Notes: generated by a model not told the origin, from the letters alone. A stretch of DNA of 64,000 bases from Collinsella aerofaciens (GCF_015561195.1 NZ_JADMSU010000001.1:437879-501878); one strand, 5' to 3'. Shown: positions 1-8,888, counted from the stretch's first letter. Program-made: numbers and translations.

Positions 1-186
<186 letters not shown>

Positions 187-273
187 CTACAAGGCGCGTA
201 AATGCGAGTTATAGCAACCAAGCCATGATACCCCAGTGCTCGGCGCGTCCCCAATGGCTAAAGGTGCCTTTCC

Positions 274-343
274 AAAGTTGCGGTGAAATAGGGGCTGATT
301 GAAGCTCTGAGACCGCCAAACAGTCCCTATTTCACCGCAACTT
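274..343. repeat. 70-bp imperfect palindromic intergenic repeat (copy 1)
   Basis: Arms 275-296 and 321-343 pair (AGTTGCGGTGAAATAGG against CCTATTTCACCGCAACT). A second copy lies at 46263-46330 with the same arms and a different loop. It sits between tmk and the divergent zinc-ribbon gene, just upstream of that gene's promoter. Confidence 0.8.
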
Positions 344-368
344 ATGATGGGGAATTTTGGATGCTGGG

Positions 369-374
369 TATAAT
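369..374 (+). promoter_or_regulatory. Probable -10 box of the zinc-ribbon gene
   Basis: A perfect TATAAT lies 38 bases before the chosen ATG. No convincing -35 is seen at 17 bases. Confidence 0.5.
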
Positions 375-411
375 CGTCGTATTGCATTGAAATGTGGCGA
401 AAGGAGTGGCA

Positions 412-1395
412 ATGTCTCGGTATTGCGCCTCGTGCGGCAAGCTTCTTGCGGATGATGCCAAGTTCTGCACCTCGTGCGGTGCACCCGTTGAGCAAACAGC
501 CGCGAGCGATAGCCAGCCCGCTTTTGAACAGACCGGCTCCCTTGATACGCCGCAAGCCAAGGCGGACGACTCCCTCGCTTATAGCCCCGACCCCGCCGCA
601 AGGACCGAGGCCGTCGAGACCACGCAGCGCATACCCGTCGCGAGCGGCTCGCCCCAACAGCAGCCGGCCCCCGCATACGTGCCCGCTTCGCCACAGACCC
701 CCGCTCCCAAAAAGAGCGGCACCGGGCCGCTTATCGCCGTTATCGTTGTGCTGGTGGCGATCATCATCGCCCTGGTCATCTTCTTTGCAATCAGACCGTT
801 CGACAACGCCGCCACGCAGACGACTGCCGAGGTAGCTAAGCTGCACCATGACGTCGACGACGATGACCTAAAGCCTCTCGGCGATCCCAACAGCCTGTAC
901 GACGATGATGACGATGACGACGAGGATGGCGGCGAAGCAACGCTCTCTGAGCAGAACCTCTACCGCCGACTGAGCGAATACTACGACCTGCTCGAAGATC
1001 TCGACAGCCAGGTCCGTGGCTGCGCGCAGAACTTCAACGGCAACTATCTGGAAGAGGATCGAACCACCCGTCAAAATCTCGCCGACGTCGCCGAGCGCAC
1101 GGAGGACACCATCGAGCAGTATTACGACATCGTCGAGGACCTGGACGTCCCGACGAGCTCCAAGAACTACAGCTCCTGGAAGGACATCATCGCCCTGTAC
1201 GACGACCTGGATCACCGCATTGACGCAATCTGTGATGCCTGGGAGATCAGCCTGAAATACGCCAAGCCTGCGGACCACAAGAATGAGATCGTGGCGCCGC
1301 TGTCGCGCGACAACGTGGCGGGCACCAATGACAATAAGTACCGCCTAGACTTTGAGGAGCGCTATCCCGGCGCCAAGCCTGTCGAGGTGAACTAG
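412..1395 (+). CDS. Zinc-ribbon, single-pass membrane protein with acidic region
   Basis: 327 residues. An N-terminal zinc ribbon (C5-x2-C8 and C19-x2-C22) is followed by a Pro/Ala/Gln-rich linker, one hydrophobic segment at about 106-127, a run rich in Asp near 140-160 and a mainly helical, charged C-terminal domain. The predicted topology is cytoplasmic zinc ribbon and an outside acidic domain, but orientation is not provable from sequence. The start at 412 is preferred over the GTG at 394 because AAAGGAG lies seven bases before it and the cysteine pattern begins at once. Many actinobacterial and firmicute proteins of unknown role share this zinc-ribbon plus transmembrane build; no enzymatic motif is seen. 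Confidence 0.8.
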   Translation: MSRYCASCGKLLADDAKFCTSCGAPVEQTAASDSQPAFEQTGSLDTPQAKADDSLAYSPDPAARTEAVETTQRIPVASGSPQQQPAPAYVPASPQTPAPKKSGTGPLIAVIVVLVAIIIALVIFFAIRPFDNAATQTTAEVAKLHHDVDDDDLKPLGDPNSLYDDDDDDDEDGGEATLSEQNLYRRLSEYYDLLEDLDSQVRGCAQNFNGNYLEEDRTTRQNLADVAERTEDTIEQYYDIVEDLDVPTSSKNYSSWKDIIALYDDLDHRIDAICDAWEISLKYAKPADHKNEIVAPLSRDNVAGTNDNKYRLDFEERYPGAKPVEVN

Positions 1396-1413
1396 CGCTT
1401 TGTCGTTCCCGAG

Positions 1414-1471
1414 CCGGCAGTTAGGGACGTTCCTAAACTGCCGGCAGAAAAGGAACGTCCCTAACTGCCGG
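1414..1471. repeat. Perfect 21-bp inverted repeat with GGGAC core
   Basis: Bases 1414-1434 and 1451-1471 are exact reverse complements (CCGGCAGTTAGGGACGTTCC and its complement), separated by 16 bases. The right half with its spacer is nearly identical to 46224-46257 and related to 34163-34195. It lies between the converging zinc-ribbon and topA genes. Confidence 0.85.
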
Positions 1472-1474
1472 ATA

Positions 1475-1514
1475 AAAAACGAGCGTGGATCATAGGACCC
1501 TCGCTCGTTTTGTT
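1475..1514. terminator. Bidirectional rho-independent terminator
   Basis: Stem AAACGAGCG / CGCTCGTTT with a T tract on both strands (TTTTGTTTT on plus, TTTTTT on minus). It serves the converging zinc-ribbon gene and topA. Confidence 0.85.
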
Positions 1515-1538
1515 TTGGGCAATGTTTCGACTGCGCCG

Positions 1539-4133
1539 TTACTTGTCGGCGGCTGCTTTCGTGGCAGTCGACTTCTTCGCGGTCGTCTTCTTGGCGGCAG
1601 TGGCTTTCTTAGCCGTCGTCTTCTTGGCCGCCGTCGTCTTCTTTGCCGTGCTCGCCTTGGTTGTCGTCTTGCGGCCGCGGGCGGGCTTCTTCTCCTTGGT
1701 CGGGCAGTCCATGTTGACGCAGATACGCCACGGACCGCGCGCCGTGTTGACCACCACGATGGGGGCGCCGCACTCGGGACAGGTCTCGCCCGTCGCCTCG
1801 AGCTTGCCACGCGCCGGCAGCGGATAGCTCACGCCGCAGTCATCGTAGTTGGTGCAGCGGATAAAGCGCTTGCCGCTCTTCTCGCTCTTGTGCGCGATCA
1901 GGTCGCCATGGCGTCCGGCCTCGGCACACACCTTGCACTCGCCCACTTTAAGGTCGGGCTCGTAGTTGGTGGGGCACGTCGGGTTCACGCAAATCTCGAA
2001 AGCCTTCTGGCGGAACGGCTGACACTTGATGCGCGGCGCACCGCACTCGGGGCACACGGCGGCCTCGCCCTCGAGCGGGCTCACCTTGACGCCGCTCGGC
2101 ACCGGATAGGTCACGTCGCAGTCGGGCCAGCCCATGCAGCCAATGAAGCTGCCGCGGGTCTTGGCGCTCGTCTTCATAACCAGGTCCTTGCCGCACTTGG
2201 GGCAGGTGCCCACGCGCGCATCGGCCGTGACGGCGTCGCTGATGGCGTCGCCGAGCTCCTGCGTATGCTTGAGCAGCTCGTCGAGCACGCCGGCCAGCAG
2301 CGCACGCGAGTGCGTCACGACATGCTCTTCGGTGTCCTCGCCGCGCTCGACGCGAGTCATGTCGCCGTCGAGCTCGCTGGTCATATCGGGGCTCGTGATG
2401 CGCGGGGCAAACTGCGTCAGCGCGTCGATGATGGCGATGCCCAGCTGGCTCGGCTCAACGGGATCGTTTTTGAGGTAGCGCACGGCGTACAGGCGCTCGA
2501 TGATGCTCGCGCGCGTGGACTTGGTGCCCAGGCCGCGCTTTTCCATCTCCTGCACGAGCTTGCCCTGGCTGTAGCGCGCGGGCGGCTCGGTCTGCTTGGC
2601 CTCGAGCTTAATGTCGAACACGTCGACCGTGTCGCCCTGCTCCAGCGGCGGCATCTGCTCGTCGCGCTTGAGTCCGTACGGGTACGCCTCGCGGAAACCC
2701 GGGGTCACGAGCACATCGCCCGAAGCCACGAACGGCTCACCGTTCACGTCGAGCTCGAGCTTGGTATTCTCGATGGTCGCGGGACCCATAAGCGTCGCCA
2801 GGAAGCGGCGGGCGATGAGGTCGTAGAGCTTGCGCTGGCCGCCGTCGAGCGTGGACGGATCGCCTTCGCCCGTGGGGTAGATGGGCGGGTGGTCGGTGGT
2901 CTCGACTTTGCCGCGCGTGGGCTTCATGGGGCCGGCGAGTACCTTTTTGCACACGGGCGCCAGCGCCGGGTTGATCTTTGCCAGGTCGCTCACCACGGCG
3001 CCCAGATCGAGCGTCGCAGGGTACACGGTGTTGTCGACACGCGGATAGCTGATGAGGCCCGCCATGTAGAGGGACTCGGCGATGCGCATGGTACGTGCAG
3101 GTGAGATGCCCTCGGCCGCGGCGGCAGCCTGCAGCGAGGTCGTCGCAAACGGCGTGGGCGGCTGCTGCTTGCGGGAGCGCTTGGTCACCGCGGCGACGGT
3201 TGCCGTCGTAGCGCCGTCGACGTGGCCGTACGCCGTCTCGGCAGCATCTTTGTCGGTAAAACGTGTCGTCTTGTGCGCAATCTTAAAGCGGTCATCCTCG
3301 GCAGCACCCTGAGCGGCACCCATGCCGCGAATCTGCCAATAGTCCTCGGGCACAAACGCCATGCGTTCGCGTTCGCGCTCGACCACCAGGGCGAGCGTCG
3401 GAGTCTGCACGCGGCCGGCGGAGCGCACGTTGCCAAAGCCGCCAAACTTGGCGAGCGTCAGGTAGCGCGTGAGCACCGCGCCCCAAATGAGGTCGATGTG
3501 CTGGCGGCTCTCGCCGGCGTCGGCCAGATTCTGGTCGAGCGAGACAAGATTGTCGAAGGCCTGCGTAATCTCGGCCTTGGTAAATGAAGAATACTGGGCG
3601 CGGGCGACCGGCAAGTCCGGCGCGACCTCGCGCACCTTGTTGAGGGCGTCCGAACCGATCAGCTCACCCTCGCGATCGAAGTCCGTGGCGATGATGACGC
3701 TGTCGGACTTTTTAGCGAGGTTCTTGAGCGAACGAATGAGTTCTTTCTCGGCCGGCAGCTTAATGACGGGCGCCCAGGTGAGGTAAGGCAGGCTCTCGAG
3801 CTTCCAGCCCTTGATGGAGATACCATCGGCAAGAAACGGCTTGCGCTTGGTGTCGTAGGGCGGACGAGCCAGGCCATCGGGCATGTCGGCCGGCAGCATC
3901 TCGCCGTCCTCGGTGACCGAATACCAGCCCAGCTTTTTATCGAACAGCACGCTGTCGCAAAAATCGGGTGCCAGGATGTGACCGGCAAGGCCGATGGTCA
4001 CGCACTCCTCGCCCTTCCACTCAAAACGGTAGATGGCGGTGTTGTACACCTTGTCCTTTTTGGGCTTACCCGTGGACAGCCGCTCGGCGATTTGACGCGC
4101 GGCATCGTTTTTCTCGGCGATGATGAGCTTCAA
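1539..4133 (-). CDS. topA: DNA topoisomerase I (type IA), archaeal-like, with H1-like tail
   Basis: 864 residues. It relaxes negative supercoils by a covalent 5'-phosphotyrosine intermediate. The TOPRIM domain starts at once (MKLIIAEKND, Glu7) and has the acidic ATDFDREGE at 150-157; the cleavage domain has SAGRVQTPTL at 238-247 and the active-site Tyr363 in ISYPRVDNTVYP. C-terminal to this are three or four four-cysteine zinc modules (CPKCG, CPECG, CKVCAEAG, CPECG) and a final 45-residue Lys/Ala/Thr tail with repeated AKKTTAKK, like histone H1. The N-terminal sequence is more like archaeal TopA than E. coli TopA. The start is TTG, chosen because AGGAG lies eight bases upstream and the TOPRIM strand begins there. 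It may be cotranscribed with hypB, 54 bases upstream. Confidence 0.93.
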   Translation of the reverse strand: MKLIIAEKNDAARQIAERLSTGKPKKDKVYNTAIYRFEWKGEECVTIGLAGHILAPDFCDSVLFDKKLGWYSVTEDGEMLPADMPDGLARPPYDTKRKPFLADGISIKGWKLESLPYLTWAPVIKLPAEKELIRSLKNLAKKSDSVIIATDFDREGELIGSDALNKVREVAPDLPVARAQYSSFTKAEITQAFDNLVSLDQNLADAGESRQHIDLIWGAVLTRYLTLAKFGGFGNVRSAGRVQTPTLALVVERERERMAFVPEDYWQIRGMGAAQGAAEDDRFKIAHKTTRFTDKDAAETAYGHVDGATTATVAAVTKRSRKQQPPTPFATTSLQAAAAAEGISPARTMRIAESLYMAGLISYPRVDNTVYPATLDLGAVVSDLAKINPALAPVCKKVLAGPMKPTRGKVETTDHPPIYPTGEGDPSTLDGGQRKLYDLIARRFLATLMGPATIENTKLELDVNGEPFVASGDVLVTPGFREAYPYGLKRDEQMPPLEQGDTVDVFDIKLEAKQTEPPARYSQGKLVQEMEKRGLGTKSTRASIIERLYAVRYLKNDPVEPSQLGIAIIDALTQFAPRITSPDMTSELDGDMTRVERGEDTEEHVVTHSRALLAGVLDELLKHTQELGDAISDAVTADARVGTCPKCGKDLVMKTSAKTRGSFIGCMGWPDCDVTYPVPSGVKVSPLEGEAAVCPECGAPRIKCQPFRQKAFEICVNPTCPTNYEPDLKVGECKVCAEAGRHGDLIAHKSEKSGKRFIRCTNYDDCGVSYPLPARGKLEATGETCPECGAPIVVVNTARGPWRICVNMDCPTKEKKPARGRKTTTKASTAKKTTAAKKTTAKKATAAKKTTAKKSTATKAAADK

Positions 4134-4187
4134 AAGAGGCTCCTATCTCGTATCTCTGCGGCTACGCCCGCCCGTATGGCGGCCGAC

Positions 4188-4871
4188 TTACGCCCTTGCT
4201 TGCTCAATCTGCCCGATGAGCCAATCGCACCAGGCATCCATGCCCTCGCCCTTGCGCGCGCTCACGGCAAACCGCGGCGCTTGCGGATTGAGGTCATCGA
4301 GTGTCTTAGTATACCTATCCATGTCAAAATCGAAAGCCGGAGCCACGTCGACCTTGTTGAGCAGCTGCGCGCCGGCGTGTTGGAAGATGCCCGGGTACTT
4401 GATGGGCTTGTCGTCGCCCTCGGGCACCGAGAGAATCATGATGGACAGGTTCTCGCCCAGGTCAAAGTCGACCGGGCAGACCAGGTTGCCCACGTTTTCG
4501 ATAAAGATGACGTCGATGTTCTCCAGACCGACGGCCTGGTCGAAGGCGTCGACGGCCTCCATGATCATGTTGCCCTCGAGGTGGCACAGGCCGCCCGTGT
4601 TGATCTGGATGGCGGGCATGCCGGCTTCCTTCATGGTGATGGCGTCGACATCCGAGGCGATATCGCCCTCGATGACGGCACAGCGCAGGCCGGCTTTGTC
4701 ACGCAGACGCTCGTTGGTGCCCAGAATCATGGTGGTCTTACCCGAGCCGGGGCTCGACAGCACGTTGATCACGTAGATGTTCGTCTGTTCAAAACGCTTG
4801 CGCAGTTGATCTGCCAGGCGCTCGTTGCGCGACAGAATCGGCGACGCGATATCAATCGTTTTCTCGGCCAT
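4188..4871 (-). CDS. hypB: Hydrogenase nickel incorporation GTPase HypB
   Basis: 227 residues, a SIMIBI-class GTPase that drives nickel delivery to [NiFe]-hydrogenase with HypA. Walker A is SPGSGKTT at 40-47; the switch/metal site has Cys96-His97 (GGLCHLEG), which in the family binds Ni or Zn at the dimer face; the acidic EGDIASDVDA segment follows at 68. The N-terminal CxxCGC nickel motif and the His-rich stretch of some HypB proteins are absent, so this is the short form. AAGGAG lies nine bases before the ATG. It directly follows hypA, and no hydrogenase structural gene is in the window, so the target enzyme lies elsewhere. Confidence 0.95.
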   Translation of the reverse strand: MAEKTIDIASPILSRNERLADQLRKRFEQTNIYVINVLSSPGSGKTTMILGTNERLRDKAGLRCAVIEGDIASDVDAITMKEAGMPAIQINTGGLCHLEGNMIMEAVDAFDQAVGLENIDVIFIENVGNLVCPVDFDLGENLSIMILSVPEGDDKPIKYPGIFQHAGAQLLNKVDVAPAFDFDMDRYTKTLDDLNPQAPRFAVSARKGEGMDAWCDWLIGQIEQARA

Positions 4872-4926
4872 ACTTAGCGCTCCTTACTTTGGCCCCTTTA
4901 TACCCCGTTCCCAGGTGGCTGGCGGG

Positions 4927-5283
4927 CTAATCGTCGGGGGTTTCGATTTCGATACTGGCGATGTCGAGCTCGCGACCGTGCAGCAGGCGCACGTTGGCGC
5001 CGCCACACTGGGGACAGCGGCAGTGGAAGCGGTCATGATCGAAAACCTCACCGCAGTCCAGACACTCGCTTTGTGGATGGACCTCCTCCACGGCAAGCTC
5101 GCAGCCGCGCGTAAGCGGGTCCTCGTCGCGAAACGTCTCCCACGCAAAGTCGAGCGCCTCGCGCACAACTTCGGTCATATCCCCGATACGCAGCGTTACC
5201 AAAACGGCGCGCGAGGCCCCTGCCCCACGCGCCGCGCGAATCACTGTATCGAGTATGCCGTTGACAATGCCAACCTCGTGCAT
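4927..5283 (-). CDS. hypA: Hydrogenase maturation nickel chaperone HypA
   Basis: 118 residues, the usual HypA length. The N-terminal Met1-His2-Glu3 forms the nickel site and the zinc site is two Cys pairs, C74-x2-C77 and C90-x2-C93. It hands nickel to HypB and the hydrogenase large subunit in the cytoplasm. Its ribosome-binding GGAG lies within the last codons of tatC, whose stop is six bases upstream, so the two genes are translationally close and almost certainly cotranscribed. Confidence 0.95.
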   Translation of the reverse strand: MHEVGIVNGILDTVIRAARGAGASRAVLVTLRIGDMTEVVREALDFAWETFRDEDPLTRGCELAVEEVHPQSECLDCGEVFDHDRFHCRCPQCGGANVRLLHGRELDIASIEIETPDD

Positions 5284-5289
5284 ACCGAT

Positions 5290-6081
5290 TTACTCCTCGT
5301 CGTCCTCGTCGTCCGAGAACAGGTCCAGACGGCTCACGAACAGGCCCTCCTTGCCCTCGCGCGCGGTAATGACCACGCGAGCGATGGCGAGCGAAATCTC
5401 GTAGAGCGAGAGCAGGGCGCCATACATGAGACCCAGCGTAACGGGCGAACCGTCGGGCGTAATCACAGCCGAGCCCACGAGCAGGCCAACGTATACGTAA
5501 CGCCAGGCGCTGCGGAAGGCCGCGTAGGACACGAAGTGGAAAACGGACAGGTAGAAGATGATGAGCGGCAGCTCAAACGCCACACCAAAGCCGATCATAA
5601 AGAGCAGCTCCATGTTGACGTAGTCCTCCAGATTGGGCCACGCCGTAGCGACGGCCGAGGTCTCGCCGATGAGCCACTCAAAGCCTGCCGGGATAATGAT
5701 GAAGTAGCAGAAGATGGCACCCAGGAAAAACAGCACCGTCGAGGTGAGCACCGTGGGCACGACCCACTTGCGCTCGTTGGGGCGCAGTGCCGGCAGGAAA
5801 AACGCCAGGATCTGCCAGATGATCATGGGCGTGCACATGACCACGGCCATCTTGATGGCAAGCGAGAAGCGCAGGCCAAAGCCGCCGAGCGTGGTGGTGA
5901 TGTAGAACTTCCCGTCCGGCACAAAGGAACGGATGGGGTCTTTCAGGATGTCGAGCACCACGGGCGTGGCGAAATACAGCACGATAGCGGCGGCAAACAC
6001 CGACACGACCACGATGGTCAGGCGGCGACGAAGCTCTCCCAGGTGATCGAAGAGCGGCATACGCGCAGGTCCGATAGGCAT
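5290..6081 (-). CDS. tatC: Twin-arginine translocase subunit TatC
   Basis: 263 residues, a six-helix inner-membrane protein that recognises twin-arginine signal peptides. The cytoplasmic N-terminus carries the family pattern MPLFDHLGELRRRL (the conserved Glu and Arg pair with the signal peptide), followed by helices beginning near residues 20, 75, 110, 155, 195 and 215. The C-terminus ends in an acidic tail (SDDEDDEE). The ATG overlaps the tatA stop (TAATG), giving coupled translation. hypA follows six bases after the stop; cofactor-bearing hydrogenases are classic Tat cargo, which makes this arrangement functionally sensible. Confidence 0.95.
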   Translation of the reverse strand: MPIGPARMPLFDHLGELRRRLTIVVVSVFAAAIVLYFATPVVLDILKDPIRSFVPDGKFYITTTLGGFGLRFSLAIKMAVVMCTPMIIWQILAFFLPALRPNERKWVVPTVLTSTVLFFLGAIFCYFIIIPAGFEWLIGETSAVATAWPNLEDYVNMELLFMIGFGVAFELPLIIFYLSVFHFVSYAAFRSAWRYVYVGLLVGSAVITPDGSPVTLGLMYGALLSLYEISLAIARVVITAREGKEGLFVSRLDLFSDDEDDEE

Positions 6082-6659
6082 TACTCATCGCCTCCCTTCG
6101 GGGCGTCGGCGGCAGCAGCGTCGTCCTCGGCCTCGAGCTCGCGAGCGAGCTGGTCGACGACGGCCTTGCGCTTGCGGGGACGACGGGCGTAGAGGTCAGC
6201 CGTCGTGGGCTCTGCCGGCTCGGGCTCCGGCTCTGCAGCAGGCTCGGGCTCGACGGCAGCATCAGCAGCAACGGCAGGCTCTGCACCCTCGGCCTCCTCG
6301 GCAGCATTCTCGCCCTCAGCAGCACCCTCGCTTGCGGCCTTCTCGGCAGCAAGACGGGCGCGACGCTCGGCAAAGGTCTCCTTCTTGGCGGGCGCTGCCG
6401 TCTCGGCGGCGTCCTCGTCCGCATCGGAATCGTCGTCGGTCGCAGCAGCCTTCTTGGGCTTGACCGGGGCCGACGCGGCCTCGCTTACCGGATCGATAAT
6501 CTCGGACTGAACAACGGCCGTCATCTTTTCCTGCGTCTCGCGGAACTGACGGATGGCACGGCCGATCGTACGGCCCATCTGCGGGAGCTTATCCGGGCCA
6601 AACAGCAAAAAGCCGAAGACCACGATGATCGCGAGCTCACCCTCTCCAATACCAAACAC
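6081..6659 (-). CDS. tatA: Twin-arginine translocase subunit TatA/TatB type
   Basis: 192 residues. An N-terminal MFGIGEGELAIIVVFGFLLF hydrophobic helix is followed by the FGPDKLPQ hinge and an amphipathic helix (MGRTIGRAIRQFRETQ), the signature of TatA/TatB. A long Glu/Ala/Pro-rich low-complexity region follows, unusual in length for TatA (about 90 residues) and closer to TatB. The GTG at 6659 is chosen because GGAGG lies five bases upstream and the membrane helix starts there. Overlaps tatC by one base. Whether it acts as TatA, TatB or both cannot be settled; no second TatA-like gene is in the window. Confidence 0.9.
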   Translation of the reverse strand: MFGIGEGELAIIVVFGFLLFGPDKLPQMGRTIGRAIRQFRETQEKMTAVVQSEIIDPVSEAASAPVKPKKAAATDDDSDADEDAAETAAPAKKETFAERRARLAAEKAASEGAAEGENAAEEAEGAEPAVAADAAVEPEPAAEPEPEPAEPTTADLYARRPRKRKAVVDQLARELEAEDDAAAADAPKGGDE

Positions 6660-6812
6660 ACATACCTCCAAGGCTCGATGTGAGTCGAGCCCGCACCGCG
6701 CCATTCGGCCGGAACTCGCCTATTCATTCGGTCAAGTATAGCGCCCGGACGCCAAAACGTCCGAGCGCATCACAAACATATGCCAAACGGCACGCCCTTT
6801 TGGGAACAAAGA

Positions 6813-7127
6813 TTATGCAGCGGTGATCGAAATCTCCTGGTCGACACCCAACAGCTGAACCACGCGCATCACCGGGGGCTGCACATTGGTGCAGCTAAAG
6901 CGCTTGCCGTGGTCGACCGCGTGGTGCGCGGCGCCCACGAGCACGCCAATGCCCGTCGAATCGATGTAGCTCACCTGGGCAAAATCGAGCTCAACGGCCT
7001 CGGTGGGCTGCTCGAGCGCCAGGTCGATGGCATTGCGCAGGCTATCGGCGTTAGAGATATCGATCTCGCCGGTGACCTTAATGGTGTAGAGCTCCGGCGT
7101 GGGGTTGGTGGAAATACCCAAATCCAT
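6813..7127 (-). CDS. STAS-domain anti-sigma factor antagonist
   Basis: 104 residues forming a single STAS domain (SpoIIAA/RsbV type). The phosphorylatable serine is Ser57 in YIDSTGIGVL, the family's switch site. Such proteins bind and release an anti-sigma kinase (RsbW/SpoIIAB type) depending on phosphorylation. No kinase or sigma gene is adjacent, so its partner lies elsewhere; it stands alone between the tat genes and an aminotransferase. Length and motif match well. Confidence 0.9.
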   Translation of the reverse strand: MDLGISTNPTPELYTIKVTGEIDISNADSLRNAIDLALEQPTEAVELDFAQVSYIDSTGIGVLVGAAHHAVDHGKRFSCTNVQPPVMRVVQLLGVDQEISITAA

Positions 7128-7178
7128 GTATACGCTCCTTTACGTATCGAAAGTGCGGATAGTACGGGAAGCCGCGCG

Positions 7179-8483
7179 TTAGGCGCGCTCGGCACGCGCA
7201 AGCTCGGCAGCGACGAGCTTGACGGCCAGCACCAGCACATCGAGCGCGGCCTCCAGGTCCTCGACCGTGGGATAGCTCGGCGCGATGCGGATGTTGGTGT
7301 CGCGCGGGTCCTTGCCATAGGGCCAGGTAGCACCGGCCGGCGTGAGCTTGACGCCCAGGTCGGCGCAAAGCGCGGCGACCTTCTGGGCCGAGCCCTCGGG
7401 ACCATCGAAGCTCACAAAGTAGCCGCCGCGGGGGTGCGTCCAGGTGGCGCAACCCGTATCGCCCAGACCCTCGGTGAGTTTGCGCTCAACGGCCTCAAAG
7501 CGCGGGCGCAAGAACTCGGCATGCTTTTTCATGTGCTCCTTGACCGCCTCGATAGTGGGAAGGAAGCGCACGTGACGCAGCTGGTTGAGCTTGTCGGCGC
7601 TAATAAGGCCAGCCTTCAGGCGCTTGGAGAACTCAGCGATAACCGCGGGGCTCGCACCGATAAAGCCGATACCGGCGCCCGGGAAGGTGATCTTTGACGT
7701 CGAGGCGAATGCCACCACGCGATCCTCGGTGCCCGCCGCGCGAGCGAGGTCAAAGATGTTTGCGAGTTCGTCGGTCTCGTCGTACAGGTCGTGCACGCAG
7801 TAGGCGTTGTCCCAGAAGATGCGGAAATCGGGCGCGGCCGTGGGCATCTCGACCAGGCGGCGCACGGTGTCCTCGCTAAAGGTGATGCCCGTGGGGTTGG
7901 AATACTTGGGCACGCACCAGATACCCTTGATGGAGTCGTCGGCGGCAACGAGGCGCTCGACCTCGTCCATGTCGGGGCCGTTGTCGGTCATCGCGACGGG
8001 GACGTTCTCGATGCCCAAGTCGGCGGTGATGCCAAAGTGGCGATCGTAGCCGGGAACGGGGCACAGGAACTTGACCTTCTTGCCGTCGTGCGCGGCCTCG
8101 TAGGCGTCCCAGGGCTCGCTGCCGCACGAGCCACAGCGCCAGAACATGCCGGCGATGTCATGCTCAATCAAAAGGCTCGATGAGCCCAGCACAAGCGTCT
8201 GCTCGGCGGGGCAACCCAAAAACTCCCCTGCCAGCTTGCGAGCCGAGGGAATGCCCTCGAAGCAGCCGTAGTTGGAGCAGTCGACATTGCCGTCGTGCAG
8301 ATCGGCATCGGCATTGAGGATATCGAGCATGGGTCGAGAGATGTCCACCTGGGAGGGCGACGGCTTGCCGCGGGCCATGTCGAGCGCCAGGCCCTTGGCC
8401 TTGACCTCGGCGACCTCGGCTTTGAGCGCCTCGATGGCGGCATCGAGTTCGGTGGTTTCCATCTTCTGGTAGATCGTCTGCAT
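7179..8483 (-). CDS. Fold-type I PLP-dependent aminotransferase (aspartate aminotransferase-like)
   Basis: 434 residues. The PLP lysine is Lys264 in STSKITFPGAG; NPTG at 196-199 and D225-N-A-Y228 are the usual cofactor-contacting motifs of class I/II aminotransferases. The start MQTIYQK has GAAAGG eight bases upstream. The sequence looks like the aspartate aminotransferase group with a long N-terminal helix and the ARGKPSPSQVDIS segment at 38-49, rather than classical AspC. The amino-acid substrate cannot be fixed from sequence. It is a monocistronic gene on the minus strand. Confidence 0.85.
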   Translation of the reverse strand: MQTIYQKMETTELDAAIEALKAEVAEVKAKGLALDMARGKPSPSQVDISRPMLDILNADADLHDGNVDCSNYGCFEGIPSARKLAGEFLGCPAEQTLVLGSSSLLIEHDIAGMFWRCGSCGSEPWDAYEAAHDGKKVKFLCPVPGYDRHFGITADLGIENVPVAMTDNGPDMDEVERLVAADDSIKGIWCVPKYSNPTGITFSEDTVRRLVEMPTAAPDFRIFWDNAYCVHDLYDETDELANIFDLARAAGTEDRVVAFASTSKITFPGAGIGFIGASPAVIAEFSKRLKAGLISADKLNQLRHVRFLPTIEAVKEHMKKHAEFLRPRFEAVERKLTEGLGDTGCATWTHPRGGYFVSFDGPEGSAQKVAALCADLGVKLTPAGATWPYGKDPRDTNIRIAPSYPTVEDLEAALDVLVLAVKLVAAELARAERA

Positions 8484-8633
8484 GGGTGCGACCTTTCGCG
8501 AAGCGGTACGTTGCAGTTCGTCTAAGTATAGACCGCCACCGCCGCAACGGTATGAAGCCGTGATAGATTAAGTCCATCGCAATGAATTACGACATCGCCG
8601 CGCATGCCGGCGTGGGGCGCCCAAGGAGGCACT

Positions 8634-8888
8634 ATGGAATACGGATCGTTTAGGGCCGAGGAATTCGGCGACCTGCAGCGCCTGGTCGACGGGCTGTTTT
8701 ACGACCGCCATGCCATCGACCGCCTGGACCTGATCGTACAGGCCGAAATCTTGGACCTGGCGCCCGATCTCATGGAAATCGTCAACCTGCTACCGCCCGG
8801 CTATTACGACCGCCAGTCGCTGTGTGACCAGCTTAACTCGGCCCTAGCCGCCCACGGCTGGGGCGCCGTCTACGGAACCGTGGAATAA
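8634..8888 (+). CDS. Small conserved-looking protein of unknown function
   Basis: 84 residues (MEYGSFRAEEFGDLQ...), acidic, with no signal peptide or transmembrane segment. The ATG at 8634 is preceded by AAGGAGG at a good distance; the in-frame ATG at 8604 has no ribosome site. The C-terminal half carries a helix-turn pattern (LMEIVNLLPPGYYDRQSLCDQLN) reminiscent of small helical proteins, but I recognise no family. It runs alone, divergent from the aminotransferase gene. Confidence 0.65.
   Translation: MEYGSFRAEEFGDLQRLVDGLFYDRHAIDRLDLIVQAEILDLAPDLMEIVNLLPPGYYDRQSLCDQLNSALAAHGWGAVYGTVE

Noticed and set aside
1485-3104. Long plus-strand ORF of 539 codons
   Set aside because: It is the antisense shadow of topA; composition is Arg/Leu/Ala/His-rich and the true gene has all type IA motifs.
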